From Dehalococcoidales bacterium (GTDB taxonomy: Bacteria > Chloroflexota > Dehalococcoidia > Dehalococcoidales > UBA3254), in assembly GCA_016926695.1 (NCBI GenBank), contig JAFGOB010000005.1:1-64000 (forward strand): 64,000 nt of DNA, in the 5' to 3' direction. Positions 42,318-50,873 of the stretch are shown in pieces. Position 1 is the stretch's first letter, and every line of letters begins with the position of its first letter. The notes below the pieces were generated by a model. The model saw only the letters and a program-made list of their open reading frames with translations. It ran no database searches and was not told where the DNA came from. The position numbers were made by a program, and so were the translations under genes.

Positions 42318-43700
42318 CTATACTTTCTTGCGCTTCCAGCGGCCGGACTGAAAATAGAGTGCGAAGATGACGGCCCTCGTCAGTATGCCGATAACGATAG
42401 CCCAGCGCACCCCGTAAACACCCATTCCGGTATAGCGCGAAAGATACCAGGCCAGGGCCACCTGCACCCCCAGCATGGTTATCAGGTTGGTTATCATCTG
42501 CATCATGGTATCCCCGGCGCCGTTGATCGCCAGGCTTAAAGAGACCACCAGTCCCCAGACCAGGTAGGAAACGAGCTGGATTTTGAGAAATTCCGATGCC
42601 AGCTCAAGGAGAGCGGGATCATCATTAAACAGGCTCAGCATGGGAATGGACCAGAACCAGATTACGATCATACAGACCAGGGAGACCGCGGTAGACAGGA
42701 GAACGGCCCACCAGCCCGTTCTATAGGCCTGGTCCGGTTTTCCCGCACCGAGGTTTTGACCCACCAGCACACTCCCGGCAAAACCGATGCCGCTGGAGAG
42801 GTTTTGCAGGAACTGGTCAATTCTCTGAGAGAGAGACTGGGCTGCCACAGCCAGTGTGCCGAAAGGGGAAATAAAGCTAATCAATATCAGCTCCACGATA
42901 CTCTTCTGGGCAAAGGAAAATGAAGCCGGGATGCCGATTTTGACGGTGCGCCAGATCAGCCCCGGGTCAAAACGGAAATCTTTGAAGGCGAGGGAAATCC
43001 TGGTACGGTGGCCGAGAAGCAGCCAGAGGGCATAGGCGGCAGCGAGTCCCTGGGTAATAACATTGCTCAGGGCAGCCCCGCTGATGCCCAGCCCCGGCAG
43101 AGGGCCCCAGCCGAAGACCAGCAGGGGACAGATGCCTACTTGAATCAGGCGGTAGCTGACGCTGATAATGAGCGGATTGACCACATCTCCCGAGGCCTGC
43201 ATAATACTCTGACACATCTGCACTGCCGCCAGGGTGACGATGCCCATCAACTGGATTTTCAGATAGATGGAGCCGTCAGCTACAACTGCGGCATCCACGC
43301 CCATCACGGACAGTATCCAGCCGGAGAAAAAGAGGCCCACCAGGCCGACCAGCAGAGAAAATCCCACCGCAACCACGAAAGCCTGTTGTGCTACCTGGTT
43401 GGCGCCGGTTTCATCCTTCGCCCCGATGAACCTGGCAATCATGGCGACTATACCGGTAAAAAGCCCGAAAAGGATGGAATTAACCACCATCACTACCAGC
43501 CCCGAAATACCCACACCTGCTATAGCCTCCGCTCCCAGTCTCCCCACCCACATCATATCCACGGTGGGCCCCAGCAGGTTGATGGTATTTACTACCAGCA
43601 TGGGCCAGGACAGAGACCAAAGATTACGCACGATGTTCCCCTGGGTCAAATCACGACGCGGAGTAGAACCGGCAGAATAATTTCCTGAGGGCGTTTTCAT
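42318..43700 (-). CDS. MATE-family multidrug efflux transporter
   Basis: A 460-residue membrane protein with about 12 helices. The N-terminal half begins with a hydrophilic tail and the typical Leu-Trp-Ser-Leu-Ser-Trp-Pro-Met-Leu helix, followed by Val-Asp-Met-Met-Trp-Val-Gly-Arg-Leu-Gly, a MATE signature. It probably exports cationic compounds using a Na+ or H+ gradient. The substrate is unknown. It has moderate GC like the rest of the chromosome and marks the right flank of the island. Confidence 0.88.
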   Translation of the reverse strand: MKTPSGNYSAGSTPRRDLTQGNIVRNLWSLSWPMLVVNTINLLGPTVDMMWVGRLGAEAIAGVGISGLVVMVVNSILFGLFTGIVAMIARFIGAKDETGANQVAQQAFVVAVGFSLLVGLVGLFFSGWILSVMGVDAAVVADGSIYLKIQLMGIVTLAAVQMCQSIMQASGDVVNPLIISVSYRLIQVGICPLLVFGWGPLPGLGISGAALSNVITQGLAAAYALWLLLGHRTRISLAFKDFRFDPGLIWRTVKIGIPASFSFAQKSIVELILISFISPFGTLAVAAQSLSQRIDQFLQNLSSGIGFAGSVLVGQNLGAGKPDQAYRTGWWAVLLSTAVSLVCMIVIWFWSIPMLSLFNDDPALLELASEFLKIQLVSYLVWGLVVSLSLAINGAGDTMMQMITNLITMLGVQVALAWYLSRYTGMGVYGVRWAIVIGILTRAVIFALYFQSGRWKRKKV

Positions 43701-43898
43701 CTTAAGAAGCGAGATCCTTCCGGCATGAAAATACTTCAGCGGCTGATATAAGGGAAAGAAGTGATGTCATTCAGATTTAATTCTACCAATTACGCCGGTC
43801 AAAAACAAAAAACTGATTGGCTTAAGCGATTTAAAAAGCGGGAATATTACTGAAGGCTTTATCGGAAGAGCCGGGCCGGCGGACAGTTAGACTTCGAA

Positions 43899-44516
43899 TT
43901 ATGAAGGTTGCTCCAGGTGGGCTGTATCATTGAGGGTAATGAGCCTGAAAGCGCCTTCCCTGAACTGCAGCCGGCTGAGGGAGGCATTCCGGATTTCAAA
44001 ACGGCGGTAGACGGTGTAAGGGATGCCCAGGGCGTGCATGATGATGATCTTGATATTTATTTCGTGAGCGACCAGCAGGACCCTCTTTTCCGGGTTCTGC
44101 CTTTGAACAAATTCAAAAGCGGTTACTGTCCTGTCTGCGACCTGACTGAAGCTCTCTCCCTCCGGAAAGACCGCCCGGGAGGGGTCGTTGATGAGGTGCT
44201 GGAAGAGGTCCGGCCAGTTTTTTTCTGTCTGGCTTCTGTGAGCGCCTTCCAGCCGCCCCTGGTTGATTTCCATCAGTCCTTCCAGAGTATTGACTGCGAC
44301 TTGATGAGGTCCTGCGACTATCTCAGCGGTATGCAGCGCCCTCTTCAGGGGGCTGGAAAAAGCCGCGTCAATTTCGAGTCCGGCCAGCCTGGTTGACAGT
44401 CTTTGTGCCTGTGCCAGACCGCCGGCATTCAAGTCTTCAGCCGACCAGCCCATGTAAAAGCCGGTGCGGTTGGATTCGGTCTGTCCGTGACGTACAAGCA
44501 CTATTTCCGCAGTCAT
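43899..44516 (-). CDS. Histidine phosphatase family protein
   Basis: A 205-residue phosphatase of the phosphoglycerate-mutase-like branch. The phospho-histidine motif is Leu-Val-Arg-His-Gly-Gln-Thr-Glu-Ser-Asn near residue 7, a catalytic acid lies in Glu-Gly-Leu-Met-Glu-Ile-Asn, and the second histidine is in Val-Ala-His-Glu-Ile-Asn. It could be a cobalamin-pathway (CobC-like) phosphatase or a general phosphatase. The ATG has an AAGGAG site. It stands alone, divergent from the nusA operon. Confidence 0.85.
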   Translation of the reverse strand: MTAEIVLVRHGQTESNRTGFYMGWSAEDLNAGGLAQAQRLSTRLAGLEIDAAFSSPLKRALHTAEIVAGPHQVAVNTLEGLMEINQGRLEGAHRSQTEKNWPDLFQHLINDPSRAVFPEGESFSQVADRTVTAFEFVQRQNPEKRVLLVAHEINIKIIIMHALGIPYTVYRRFEIRNASLSRLQFREGAFRLITLNDTAHLEQPS

Positions 44517-44611
44517 ACTATCTCCTTACCCTATTTTACCATAACATTCAGACGCGTGGATTTTGGTGTGTGCTAACCGGATGATAAACCGGCATGCGTG
44601 AAAGCGTGTTG

Positions 44612-44640
44612 TTGAATTAATAGTCTGATTATGCTATACT
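44612..44640 (+). promoter_or_regulatory. Promoter of the nusA-infB operon
   Basis: TTGAAT at 44612-44617 and TATACT at 44635-44640 are separated by exactly 17 bases. Transcription would start near 44647, just before the leader hairpin. Confidence 0.65.
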
Positions 44641-44650
44641 ACTCTCAGGT

Positions 44651-44677
44651 AAAAGTGGGAAGAAAGCCCACTTTTTT
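44651..44677 (+). promoter_or_regulatory. Terminator-like leader hairpin before nusA
   Basis: A 9-base-pair stem (44651-44659 with 44667-44675) with a short loop and a run of six Ts (44672-44677) lies directly downstream of the promoter and 67 bases before nusA. It is a complete intrinsic terminator by shape and could act as an attenuator of the operon, possibly sensing NusA. Comparable hairpins are known before rimP-nusA operons in other bacteria. Confidence 0.6.
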
Positions 44678-44743
44678 GATTGTAAGAAACTAATATACAC
44701 AGTACCTTTAAGTGATATTAGCAGGCTGGAGGTTAGGTTCAAA

Positions 44744-46279
44744 ATGAAGAGCGATTTTTTGCTCGCAATAACTCAACTCTCCGCTGAGAAAAACCTACCC
44801 AAAGAGGTGGTGCTGGGGGCAGTGGAAGCTGCCCTGGTATCTGCCTACCGCAAAGAACATTTCCTTCCGAATCAAAATATCGCCGTCAAGATAAGCCCCG
44901 TCACGGGCAGGGTTGAGGTCTGGGCGGAAAAGATCGTATCGGAGTCAGTGGTTGACGAACGTAAAGACATAACGCTCTCCCAGGCCAAAAAAACCAATCC
45001 TGAGGCCAAAATCGGTGATGCAGTTATGGTGGAATCAACCCCTGCAAATGCGGGACGCATTGCTGCACAGACAGCCAAGCAGGTTATTCTGCAGCGTTTG
45101 CATGAAGCAGAACACAGCGCGATATTCGAGGAATACGTAGGCAAGTCCAATGACATCATCACAGGCGTGGTGCAGAGAATTGAGGCTAAACAGGTATTTG
45201 TGAATCTCGGGCGGACCGAAGCTTCCCTTCCTCCCACTGAACAGACCCCCGGGGAAAGGTATAGAATTGGGCAGAGATTAAGGGTTTATGTGGTGGAAGT
45301 AGCCCGCACCGCCAAGGGTCCCAGGGTCATTGTTTCGCGCTCCCACCCCAACTTATTACGCCGTTTGTTTGAGCTGGAAGTACCTGAGGTCTTCAATGGT
45401 ATCGTAGACATCAAATCAATCGCACGAGAAGCAGGTTTTCGCAGCAAGGTGGCTGTAGCCGCGCGCCAGGAAGGTATTGACCCGGTTGGTTGCTGTGTGG
45501 GACTGCGTGGAATACGCATTCAGAATATCGTCAATGAGCTGAATGGTGAAAAGATAGATGTCGTAGCCTGGAATAAAGATGTCCCGGCTTTCATCGCCAA
45601 TGCACTAAGTCCGGCACAGGTATTAAGTGTAGAATTGGCCAATGATATCTCTACAGTAGTCGTACCGGACAAGCACCTTTCTCTGGCTATCGGAAAAGAC
45701 GGGCAAAACGCCAGGCTGGCAGCCAAGCTGACAGGCTGGAGGATTGATATCAAAAGCGCCTCAGATGCAGAGAAAGAAAGGGCTGCGCGGATCGCGGAAG
45801 TGGCTGAGGTTAAAGAGGAAGGGGCTGCTGTATCTGCCGCTAAACCAGCCGAGGTCTTACCTGAGGCGGAGGCGGTGCTGACCTCAGTGGAGGAGGCCGT
45901 TGCTCAACCGGAGACCGGTTTAGAGGTTGAAGTAACGGAGGAGCAAGCTGAGGTCGAAGAGCCTGCGGCTGTCGAAGAGGTAACCGAGGAAGAGGTTCCT
46001 GTTGAGGCTTCTTTAGAAGACTCTGTAGAAGGCGAGGTTACAGAGGAAGAAGGGGGGAAGGCTGTGCAGGAAGAAGCCGAGGCCTCTACGGTACTCAGCT
46101 CCACCTTTATTCCACGCCGGATTATTCAACCACGTGAGGTTGGTAAAAGCCAGATACGCTTTGCCGAGGATATCTTTTCCACACGGCCTGGACGATCAGA
46201 GGACAGGCATCGCAAAAAAAAGAAGAGATTCGGTCATGGCGGTAAATCCAAGATAACCGAGGTGGATGACGAAAGCTAG
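44744..46279 (+). CDS. nusA: Transcription termination/antitermination factor NusA
   Basis: A 511-residue protein. It has the N-terminal RNA-polymerase-binding domain, an S1 domain (Gly-Val-Val-Gln-Arg-Ile at about 142), two KH domains with Gly-Leu-Arg-Gly and Ile-Gly-Lys-Asp-Gly-Gln-Asn-Ala-Arg, and a long acidic tail. The tail (from about 345) is rich in Glu, Val and Ala and ends in a basic stretch. NusA modulates pausing and termination. It normally follows rimP, which is absent here. The GGAGG site is 12 bases from the ATG. Confidence 0.95.
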   Translation: MKSDFLLAITQLSAEKNLPKEVVLGAVEAALVSAYRKEHFLPNQNIAVKISPVTGRVEVWAEKIVSESVVDERKDITLSQAKKTNPEAKIGDAVMVESTPANAGRIAAQTAKQVILQRLHEAEHSAIFEEYVGKSNDIITGVVQRIEAKQVFVNLGRTEASLPPTEQTPGERYRIGQRLRVYVVEVARTAKGPRVIVSRSHPNLLRRLFELEVPEVFNGIVDIKSIAREAGFRSKVAVAARQEGIDPVGCCVGLRGIRIQNIVNELNGEKIDVVAWNKDVPAFIANALSPAQVLSVELANDISTVVVPDKHLSLAIGKDGQNARLAAKLTGWRIDIKSASDAEKERAARIAEVAEVKEEGAAVSAAKPAEVLPEAEAVLTSVEEAVAQPETGLEVEVTEEQAEVEEPAAVEEVTEEEVPVEASLEDSVEGEVTEEEGGKAVQEEAEASTVLSSTFIPRRIIQPREVGKSQIRFAEDIFSTRPGRSEDRHRKKKKRFGHGGKSKITEVDDES

Positions 46280-46577
46280 GCCTGTTCAACCATTAAAAAA
46301 GCACCTTCCTCGAAGGACATGCATAGCCTGCCGCACGGAGCACCCGAAACGGGAGCTGGTGAGGCTGGTATACATCGAAGGAGAGGGAGTGGATGTGGAT
46401 CTTTCCGGAAAAAAGTCCGGTCGCGGGGCTTATTTATGCCCGGATGAGGCGTGCTGGGTGAAGGCTATAACCAGCGGGAAGCTGGAAACCGCGTTGCGTA
46501 CCAGCATTAAGACTGAAAACAGGGAAAAACTTGTAAATTATGCCAAAGGACTTAATAATACTTACAGTGGTGTTTAG
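46266..46577 (+). CDS. ylxR: YlxR-family RNA-binding protein
   Basis: A 103-residue protein of the DUF448/YlxR family, with Arg-Arg-Thr-Cys-Ile-Ala-Cys-Arg near residue 17, the conserved Lys-Arg-Glu-Leu-Val-Arg, and Gly-Arg-Gly-Ala-Tyr-Leu-Cys-Pro near residue 53. In other bacteria it sits between nusA and infB and modulates RNase P or transcription. It overlaps the nusA end by 14 bases, so the two are translationally coupled. Confidence 0.9.
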   Translation: MTKARPVQPLKKHLPRRTCIACRTEHPKRELVRLVYIEGEGVDVDLSGKKSGRGAYLCPDEACWVKAITSGKLETALRTSIKTENREKLVNYAKGLNNTYSGV

Positions 46578-46590
46578 AAGGAGTTAGCTA

Positions 46591-48399
46591 TTGGCCAATA
46601 TCGGAAAGCCTGGTGAAGTAAAAATCGGATCCCGCTCAACTGAGCAGAAGTCGCCCGTGATAGAGCTTCCGGTCTCGATGAGCGTTAAGGAGCTGGCTGA
46701 AATATTGCATATAAGCTCGATCGAAGCGATCAAGCAGTTGATGCGCAGCGGCATAATGGCAAATATCAATCAGATTATTAATTTCGATGTAGCTTCACAG
46801 GTGGCTGTCGGTTTTGGATATGATGTCAAAACGAAACCCAAAACCAAAACGGGAACCAACGTAGCAGGGAAGATCAAGAAGCAGGTAAAGGAAGAAAAAG
46901 GGCCCGATCTGGAAATGAGACCTCCCGTGATCACTATCATGGGACATGTGGACCATGGCAAGACTCGTCTGCTAGATGCTATCCGGCAGGCCAATGTAAT
47001 GGATTCCGAGGCGGGAGGCATTACCCAGCATATAGGCGCCTACCAGGTGGAAATCGAAGGCAAGAAAGTCACTTTCCTGGACACTCCCGGACATGAAGCC
47101 TTTACGGCTATGCGGGCGCGGGGAGCTCAGGTTACCGATATCGCGGTGCTGGTTGTCGCGGCTGATGACGGCGTAATGCCGCAGACCATAGAAGCGATAA
47201 ACCATGCCAAGGCTGCCGGTGTGCCTATTGTTGTAGCTATCAATAAAATAGACAAAACCGGAGCGAATCCGGACCTGGTAAAACAGCAGCTTGCCAATAA
47301 CGGTCTGGTCGTGGAGGACTGGGGAGGAGATGTCATCGCCGTCCCGGTATCGGCCAAGGAAAAGAAGGGCATTCCCGATCTGCTTGAGAATATCCTGCTG
47401 GTAGCGGAGATAGAGGAATTGAAAGCCAATCCCTCCAAAGCCGCAGCCGGTGTTGTGATCGAAGCGGAGATGGACAAGACCCGGGGTCCTCTAGCCACCA
47501 TACTGATACAGAACGGTACGTTGAAGACGGGTGATATCCTGGTTGCAGGCAATACCTGGGGCAAGATCAAGGCAATGTTCAACGATAAAGGTAAACAGGT
47601 CAGGAAGGCCGAACCGGCTACCCCGGTTGAAGTCCTGGGTTTGAATGGGGTGCCTCAGGTGGGTGATGCCATCAATGCAGTGGATGACGAAAGCCAGGCC
47701 AGAGCCATTCTGGTGAAAAGGCAGCAGCAGAAAGCGCCTGAAGCCAGGGGAATGAGGCTGGATACCTTCTTTGACGAGATCTCTGCCGGGAAAGTAAAAG
47801 AGCTTAATATCATTTTAAAGACGGATGTACAGGGCAGCGTTGAACCGATACGCAACTCGCTGGAGAGGCTGGGGACGACAGAAGTGCAGGTCAGGATCAT
47901 ACACAGCTCTACCGGCAATATTACCGAAGGCGATGTCATGCTGGCTCTGGCCTCAGAGGCACTGATTATAGGCTTCAATACCAATGTGGATACCGGTGCA
48001 CGCCGGCTGGCGGACACCAAGGGAGTAGATATCCGGGTATACGCCGTGATATATGCGCTGCTGGATGATGTCGAAAAAGCATTGAAAGGCATGCTGGAGC
48101 CGACTATTGTTGAGGTAATCGAGGGAAGGGCTGAAATCCGGGCTGTTTTCCCGGCAGGCAAGGGCGTGAAGGTGGCGGGATGCTATGTTACAGAAGGGAA
48201 AATAGGCCGTAATATGCCTTTGAGGGTGATACGCAAGGGAAAGGTTATAGCCGATACCGGAGTGCTCAGCCTGCGCCGATTTAAAGATGACGTTAGAGAA
48301 GTGGCAGCGGGATTTGAATGCGGAATCGGTCTCAAAGAGTTCAACGATTTCCAGGCCGGTGACATTTTTGAATTCTACACCAAGCAAAAACAGGACTAA
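46591..48399 (+). CDS. infB: Translation initiation factor IF-2
   Basis: A 602-residue IF-2 with a short N-terminal region. The IF-2N domain is around residues 30-60, and the GTPase shows [14 protein letters not shown] and Asn-Lys-Ile-Asp. The start is TTG, with AGAAGGAGTTAGC at proper spacing. It places initiator tRNA on the ribosome. It follows ylxR after 13 bases. The long variable N-terminus found in many bacteria is missing, giving a short form typical of small-genome anaerobes. Confidence 0.95.
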   Translation: MANIGKPGEVKIGSRSTEQKSPVIELPVSMSVKELAEILHISSIEAIKQLMRSGIMANINQIINFDVASQVAVGFGYDVKTKPKTKTGTNVAGKIKKQVKEEKGPDLEMRPPVITIMGHVDHGKTRLLDAIRQANVMDSEAGGITQHIGAYQVEIEGKKVTFLDTPGHEAFTAMRARGAQVTDIAVLVVAADDGVMPQTIEAINHAKAAGVPIVVAINKIDKTGANPDLVKQQLANNGLVVEDWGGDVIAVPVSAKEKKGIPDLLENILLVAEIEELKANPSKAAAGVVIEAEMDKTRGPLATILIQNGTLKTGDILVAGNTWGKIKAMFNDKGKQVRKAEPATPVEVLGLNGVPQVGDAINAVDDESQARAILVKRQQQKAPEARGMRLDTFFDEISAGKVKELNIILKTDVQGSVEPIRNSLERLGTTEVQVRIIHSSTGNITEGDVMLALASEALIIGFNTNVDTGARRLADTKGVDIRVYAVIYALLDDVEKALKGMLEPTIVEVIEGRAEIRAVFPAGKGVKVAGCYVTEGKIGRNMPLRVIRKGKVIADTGVLSLRRFKDDVREVAAGFECGIGLKEFNDFQAGDIFEFYTKQKQD

Positions 48400-48451
48400 C
48401 CTGAGTTAAAGCAGGATATATCCGTTTTCACCTCTTTATCAAAGGAATTCA

Positions 48452-48826
48452 ATGCCTCAGACACATAGAATTGAAAAGGTTAACCAGCTTATCCGCCAGG
48501 AGTTGAGCAGCCTGTTGCAGAGTGAGGCCAAGGACCCCCGGCTGAGCGGCTATATATCCGTCAATTCGGTTAAAACGACGCCCGATCTTCGTCATGCCAG
48601 GGTTTTTGTCAGTTGCGTCTGCGAAGAAGAACGCAAGCAGGAGATCCTGGATGCCCTGCATAAGGCCGCCGGTTTCTTCCGCAGTGAGATGGCAAAACAC
48701 TTTACCATGAGGCGTGTCCCCGAATTGCATTTTACCTGGGATACCTCCATTGAGCATGGCGCCAACCTGCTTGCCTACATGGATAAAGTATTATCCGAAG
48801 AACAGCCCGGGCCGGAAAAAGAGTAA
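48452..48826 (+). CDS. rbfA: Ribosome-binding factor A
   Basis: A 124-residue KH-like protein with the family pattern Arg-Ile-Glu-Lys-Val-Asn-Gln-Leu-Ile-Arg-Gln-Glu-Leu at the N-terminus and Val-Pro-Glu-Leu-His-Phe near residue 89. It helps 16S rRNA maturation in the 30S subunit. An AAAGGAATTC site precedes the ATG, and it sits 52 bases after infB in the conserved order. Confidence 0.93.
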   Translation: MPQTHRIEKVNQLIRQELSSLLQSEAKDPRLSGYISVNSVKTTPDLRHARVFVSCVCEEERKQEILDALHKAAGFFRSEMAKHFTMRRVPELHFTWDTSIEHGANLLAYMDKVLSEEQPGPEKE

Positions 48827-48919
48827 ATGGTTCGGCTGACCTTTTCCGAATAATCCATTGCTTCCCCGTGTAAAGTAATGGTGGTGCTTACGTTTTTTTT
48901 CATATTGTTGGCAGGAACT

Positions 48920-49834
48920 ATGGACGGCATTCTTAACCTTAATAAGCCCGCAGGTATGACATCGTTCGGGGTGGTTGCCAGAGTCAGGCGGATAACCGGA
49001 GAAAGGCGCGCCGGTCATGCCGGGACGCTGGATCCCCTGGCTACGGGGGTATTACCGGTCTGTCTGGGTAAGGCTACCAGGGTTATTCCCTACCTCTTCG
49101 ATGAAACCAAGGCTTACAGGGCGGAGGTGGAGCTGGGAAAGGCCACCGATACATATGATATCACTGGCAAGGTCATCCGCATGGGAGATGCTTCCCGGGT
49201 ACAGAGGAAAGATGTTGAGGAGATGCTGGCCCGGTTTACCGGGGAGATTCTCCAGGTCCCGCCCATGTACAGCGCCGTCAAATTCGAGGGGAAACCTCTT
49301 TATAAACTGGCCAGGGCGGGTGTGGAGGTAGAGCGTAAAAAAAGGACGGCGCGGGTTTTCAAGCTGGAAATAACCGGCTGGCAGCCGCCTGTGGTGACAC
49401 TGGATATAGATTGCGGAAAAGGAACCTATATCAGGTGCCTGGCCAACGACCTGGGTGAGGAATTGGGATGCGGAGCCGTTATGAAAAGCCTGGTGCGGCT
49501 GAGAGTAGGTCCGTTCCGGGTAGAAGAAAGTGTAACGATACCGGAACTGGAAGAAGCCTTTCGCAGCGGTGCGGGTGTTTTCCATATTTACCCGGCGGAC
49601 TATGTGCTGCAATTGTTCGATGCCATCGTGGTCAGCAGGGAGCAGATGTGTTCCCTGGTCCACGGCATGCCGGTTACACTGGTTCCCGTCTGTCACGGTG
49701 ATGTTTCAAAAGAAAGCCCCTCCGGCTGCTGCCGGGCTTATACACAGGACGGCATGTTTATCGGAATGGTAAGATATAAGAATGAGCAATGGTATCCTGA
49801 CAAGATAATCTGTAATTTCTGCTTTCAACAATAG
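48920..49834 (+). CDS. truB: tRNA pseudouridine(55) synthase TruB
   Basis: A 304-residue TruB. The catalytic Asp38 lies in Gly-His-Ala-Gly-Thr-Leu-Asp-Pro-Leu-Ala-Thr-Gly. Family motifs Asn-Lys-Pro-Ala-Gly and Gly-Thr-Tyr-Ile-Arg-Cys-Leu are also present. It makes pseudouridine at position 55 of tRNAs. The frame opens at 48878, but the ATG at 48920 begins the family consensus (Met-Asp-Gly-Ile-Leu) and has a GCAGGA site. It closes the nusA-infB operon. Confidence 0.95.
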   Translation: MDGILNLNKPAGMTSFGVVARVRRITGERRAGHAGTLDPLATGVLPVCLGKATRVIPYLFDETKAYRAEVELGKATDTYDITGKVIRMGDASRVQRKDVEEMLARFTGEILQVPPMYSAVKFEGKPLYKLARAGVEVERKKRTARVFKLEITGWQPPVVTLDIDCGKGTYIRCLANDLGEELGCGAVMKSLVRLRVGPFRVEESVTIPELEEAFRSGAGVFHIYPADYVLQLFDAIVVSREQMCSLVHGMPVTLVPVCHGDVSKESPSGCCRAYTQDGMFIGMVRYKNEQWYPDKIICNFCFQQ

Positions 49835-49917
49835 ACCGAACTCAAGCCCGGCGGTTTGCGCGTATCCCGGGCTTTATGATATCCTCAGTTGGCTGATAGC
49901 GGAGGAAGGTGATTGAC

Positions 49918-50589
49918 ATGGTATATGACTTTCATACACATACCTCTTTGAGTGACGGCGATCTCTCCCCCATGGAGATGGTGCGGAGGGCGGCAGTAAA
50001 CGGGTACTCCGCAGTTGCCCTGACGGACCATGCCGCAGCAGGCGATATGGAGCGGATAATCCCCGAAATATGCCGGGCATGCGCGGCGGCCAGGAAATAC
50101 TGGAATATCCTGGCTATACCGGGCATCGAGCTGACGCACCTTCCGGCGGCGGCCGTCGCGGAAGCGGCACGTACCGCCAAAGAGCTGGGCGCCTGGATCG
50201 TGGTAGTCCATGGAGAGACCATCGTTGAACCCGTGGAGCCGGGTACCAACCTGTCAGCCTTAAAGAGTCCGGACGTGGATATTCTAGCCCATCCCGGTCT
50301 GCTTACCCGTGAAGAAGCGGAGCTGGCTGCGAAGCTGGATGTTTTCCTGGAGATAAGCGCCAGGAAAGGGCATTCCCTGACCAATGGACACGTGGCAAAA
50401 CTGGCTAAAAAAGCCGGGGCCAGGCTGCTGGTAGACTCCGATGCGCATACGGACAGCGACCTGCTAACGGATGAATTCGCCGGGACGGTCATCCGAGGAG
50501 CGGGGGTAGACGAGGCAGGCTGCCGTGCAGCCCTGGTCACCAATCCGCAATTTCTGATAGAAAAACTCAGGGGACGGTTTGGCCTGTAA
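49918..50589 (+). CDS. PHP-domain metal-dependent hydrolase
   Basis: A 223-residue protein with the PHP start motif Asp-Phe-His-Thr-His-Thr-Ser-Leu-Ser-Asp-Gly-Asp (the HxH metal ligands), followed by Thr-Asp-His, a His in Val-Val-His-Gly-Glu and a Ser-Asp-Ala-His. PHP proteins hydrolyse phosphoesters; histidinol phosphatase or a nucleoside 3',5'-bisphosphate phosphatase are candidates. The ATG at 49918, preceded by an AAGGTGAT site, is preferred over GTG at 49909. A 15-base-pair hairpin lies downstream. Confidence 0.85.
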   Translation: MVYDFHTHTSLSDGDLSPMEMVRRAAVNGYSAVALTDHAAAGDMERIIPEICRACAAARKYWNILAIPGIELTHLPAAAVAEAARTAKELGAWIVVVHGETIVEPVEPGTNLSALKSPDVDILAHPGLLTREEAELAAKLDVFLEISARKGHSLTNGHVAKLAKKAGARLLVDSDAHTDSDLLTDEFAGTVIRGAGVDEAGCRAALVTNPQFLIEKLRGRFGL

Positions 50590-50654
50590 CAGGAAAGGAT
50601 GATTCCCGCTCAGACAAGTAAAGGAATGCCGGAAGCTTGCTCCTGGTGGCCTTC

Positions 50655-50694
50655 GCCCCCTACCCGCAGGAAGGAGAATCTGCGGGTAGGGGGC
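50655..50694. terminator. Perfect 15-bp hairpin between PHP gene and gyrA
   Basis: Arms 50655-50669 and 50680-50694 are fully complementary with a 10-base loop. It separates two convergent genes and can serve both strands. No long T-run follows. The remainder of 50590-50873 shows nothing else. Confidence 0.6.
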
Positions 50695-50873
50695 CGTGGC
50701 CTGTGAATATGGAGAAACAGGGTAAAAGTAGGATTGCGTCTTCAATCGCAATTAACAGTATAACAGAACGGGTGTTCTAATGCCAAGGGGTCAGATTCCG
50801 CCGGATACGGGCATTTTAGCGAATGCGTCTCAGGAGGGTGTTTTACCTTTATCCCTGTTACTATTTGAGGTTT

